Below, one piece after another: positions 42,307-43,957 of a stretch of DNA of 43,957 nucleotides; positions within the stretch are counted from its first letter, which is position 1; each line of letters starts with the position of its first letter. The notes beneath the pieces are model-generated. The model saw nothing but the letters and a program-made list of their open reading frames with translations. It did not search any database and was not told the DNA's origin. Source of the stretch: an uncultured Sphingomonadaceae bacterium (GTDB lineage: Bacteria; Pseudomonadota; Alphaproteobacteria; Sphingomonadales; Sphingomonadaceae); assembly GCA_946479505.1 (NCBI GenBank), contig CAMLGC010000019.1, positions 1 through 43,957 of the forward strand, in the 5' to 3' direction. The position numbers and the translations under genes are program-made.

Positions 42307-43957
42307 CGTTGTCCCATCCGCTCCGGTCGAGCGCCTTCATCGCCTCGGTGATCGCCACCGTCTCGACGCTCACCCGCACCACACGGGCAAGCAACGCGAT
42401 CATGCTCTCCTTGTGCTCGGCGAAGCGATAGGTGTTGAACGTCTCGCGGATGGTGGGGTCGCGCGGGGTCTTTTCCTTGTGTTGGTCGAGCACCCAGTCG
42501 ATCGCGCTGCGGTTGCCCAGCCGATAGTCCCACGCCGCGCGCGGGACGCCGGCGATCTGCGTGTCGGCATCGACCACGACGAGTCCCTTTTCGGGGTGCG
42601 ACTTGAGCACCGGCTTGGGGTGCGTCCCCTCGGCGCGCCTCGGATCGGGCGCGTCGATTCGCTCGATCGGCCACGGCTCGACCTCCTCATAGCCGATGTG
42701 CATGCGGCTGAGCGCCTCGCCCCACACCGCCCAGCGATCGAAATCGGGATAGAAGGGAATCCGCGGGAACTCGCGCTTGAGGTTCAGCGCGTATGTCTCG
42801 CGGTACACCGGATCGTGGAGCACGGCATAAACGTACGCGAAGATCGCATCCTTCGTAATCTGGCCCGAAATTTGCGGGGGGGGGGTAATGAGTCTTGAAT
42901 CGCTTGACTGCCCAATCGGTGATGTTGTCCACCCGCTCGCCGGATTTGGTGTAGCGGTAGCGGGGGAGAGATTCGGTATCTTCCAGCGTGTGATATGAAT
43001 GAGGCGTATCGGTCGCGAGTGCCTGAAACGGCTTTTTGTTCGGGTGCCCCGACAACAGTATTGCTCTGTTGTCAGCGCCACGTGGGAAGGTGTCTTGCAG
43101 CCGATACAGCATTTCGTTCAGGCGCGGCCAAAAGTGTAGCCGCTTTTCGGTGAACGGGCGGTACAGGGATCGACGGTTGCGAGCGGCGTCATATTCATAG
43201 CGAAGGTTGGCCGCTAGGTCGTTCTTCAATGCACGCGTGAGTTTGATCTGGTCTTCCGTGATCGCATCACGGCGCAGCCGTTTGTCCAATGCCGCCAGCC
43301 GTGTTCGCTCCGCCTCGTATCGGTCGATGAACCAGGGTAGCCGATCGTCGAGTTCCGCGTCGGACCACGCATAAACCCAGTCATCGCGGGCTGTGACCAC
43401 GCCGAGCGAGTACAGCTTGAAGATCGCCCGCTCACGCTTTGGCTCGGTTGCCGCCTTCGTCTTGGCGTCGGCGATCGGGATGAACGACTGCCAGTCGCTT
43501 TCCTCGATTTGATTGAGCCAATCGCCATTCTCGGCGGGTTTGATTGTCGCGTATTCGGATGATTCGAGGCGGTTCGACGATAGCCACGCCAACTTGTCCT
43601 CGGCGGCTTCTTCCTCGGGTCGCCGCGCATAACGGATCGTCGCTCCGCGCTTGGTCCGTTCCCGGATCAGAAAGGCGATCGCGACACCTGTTTGAATCGC
43701 GAACACATTATGTTTCGGTCCCGACAGCCGGGGGTTCGCTCGTACGTCTCCACCGAGATCGGCAATCCAGATTTCCGAAAAGTCGTTCGCTACCAGCTTC
43801 CGAAACCCATCGAAGGTGCGACTGTCGATGAAGCTGCGGTTGGTGACGAACGCCAGAACGCCCTCATCCCCCAACCGGTCGCTCGCCCACCGATAGAACC
43901 GCGCATACATGTCATAGAGCTTGGTCTTCTGCGCCGTGCTCGCCTTGATGTACGTGT
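42293..43957 (-). pseudogene. Type ISP-like restriction-modification enzyme, 3' part, frame broken at a C10 tract
   Basis: The window's end cuts the 5' part of this minus-strand gene. The remaining ~550 codons read TYIKASTAQKTKLYDMYARFYRWASDRL at the edge, then VTNRSFIDSRTFDGFRKL, YRPFTEKRLHFWP and the C-terminal AIFAYVYAVLHDPVYRETYALNLKREFPRIPF, all typical of Type ISP restriction-modification (helicase-methyltransferase-nuclease) proteins of the LlaGI/LlaBIII kind. At 42876-42885 a run of ten G (C on the coding strand) shifts the frame: nine would restore HYPPPQISGQITKDA. As read, translation ends at 42687 after about 60 wrong residues. Either phase variation or a homopolymer sequencing error explains this. 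The upstream part is also somewhat less GC-rich than the neighbours. Confidence 0.75.
42876..42885. repeat. Poly-G(10)/poly-C(10) tract, potential slipped-strand site
   Basis: Ten consecutive G on the plus strand fall inside the Type ISP-like coding frame. Removing one base joins the upstream and downstream frames exactly. Tracts of this length are hypermutable by slipped-strand mispairing and are also prone to base-calling error. Confidence 0.85.

Noticed and set aside
1..43957. CRISPR array or insertion sequence
   Set aside because: No regularly spaced direct repeats and no transposase-like frame were found; the repeats seen are palindromic units.

Overview
The window is a GC-rich chromosomal segment, most likely from an alphaproteobacterium of the Sphingomonadaceae (Sphingomonas-like). 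That placement is an inference from gene content: serC-serA-hisZ-purA order, CpdR next to an N-formylglutamate amidohydrolase, a SapC-family protein, a SleB-type wall hydrolase, an encoded tRNA CCA end, and several imperfect palindromic intergenic repeats of the kind common in sphingomonads. No 16S or other phylogenetic marker is present.

Layout. 1-4.5 kb (+): end of serC, then serA, hisZ and purA (serine, histidine and purine synthesis), separated by palindromic repeats. 4.5-10.4 kb (-): a small secreted protein, aroC, a DUF2442/DUF4160 pair with its own promoter and palindromic operator, fabI, a YihY/BrkB membrane protein, a CbpA-type J-protein and a Gfo/Idh/MocA oxidoreductase. 10.5-17.4 kb: a sugar-oxidation cassette bounded by an intact tRNA-Val(GAC) at one end and a decayed direct repeat of the 3' half of the same tRNA at the other. 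It holds a GH3 glycosidase, divergent from a GMC dehydrogenase with a [3Fe-4S]-type cysteine motif, its small subunit, a DUF1080 protein (3-keto-glycoside hydrolase family) and an SGNH-like hydrolase. A perfect LacI-type operator lies in the divergent promoter. 17.4-23.9 kb: CpdR, an N-formylglutamate amidohydrolase, a candidate small RNA with clear promoter, terminator and anti-Shine-Dalgarno loop, cytochrome b561, SapC, a D-2-hydroxyacid/D-2-hydroxyglutarate-type FAD dehydrogenase, a secreted protein and a DEAD-box RNA helicase. 23.9-27.4 kb (-): LigD and Ku, a complete bacterial NHEJ system. 27.5-33.9 kb (+): tgt, a small membrane protein, a secreted esterase, an M16 protease and a SleB-like hydrolase. 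34-38.4 kb (-): an S9 peptidase, a very Arg/Ala-rich lipoprotein and a small Lys-rich protein. 38.4 kb to the end (-): a restriction-modification locus with an MmeI-like single-chain enzyme, a small HTH protein and the C-terminal part of a Type ISP-like enzyme whose frame is broken at a run of ten G (C on the coding strand).

The most interesting signals are the tRNA-flanked 3-keto-glycoside cassette, the DUF4160/DUF2442 pair with an operator inside its promoter, the unannotated small RNA near 18.9 kb, and the homopolymer frameshift in the restriction enzyme, which may be phase variation or a sequencing error. No CRISPR array, insertion sequence, integrase or rRNA was seen.
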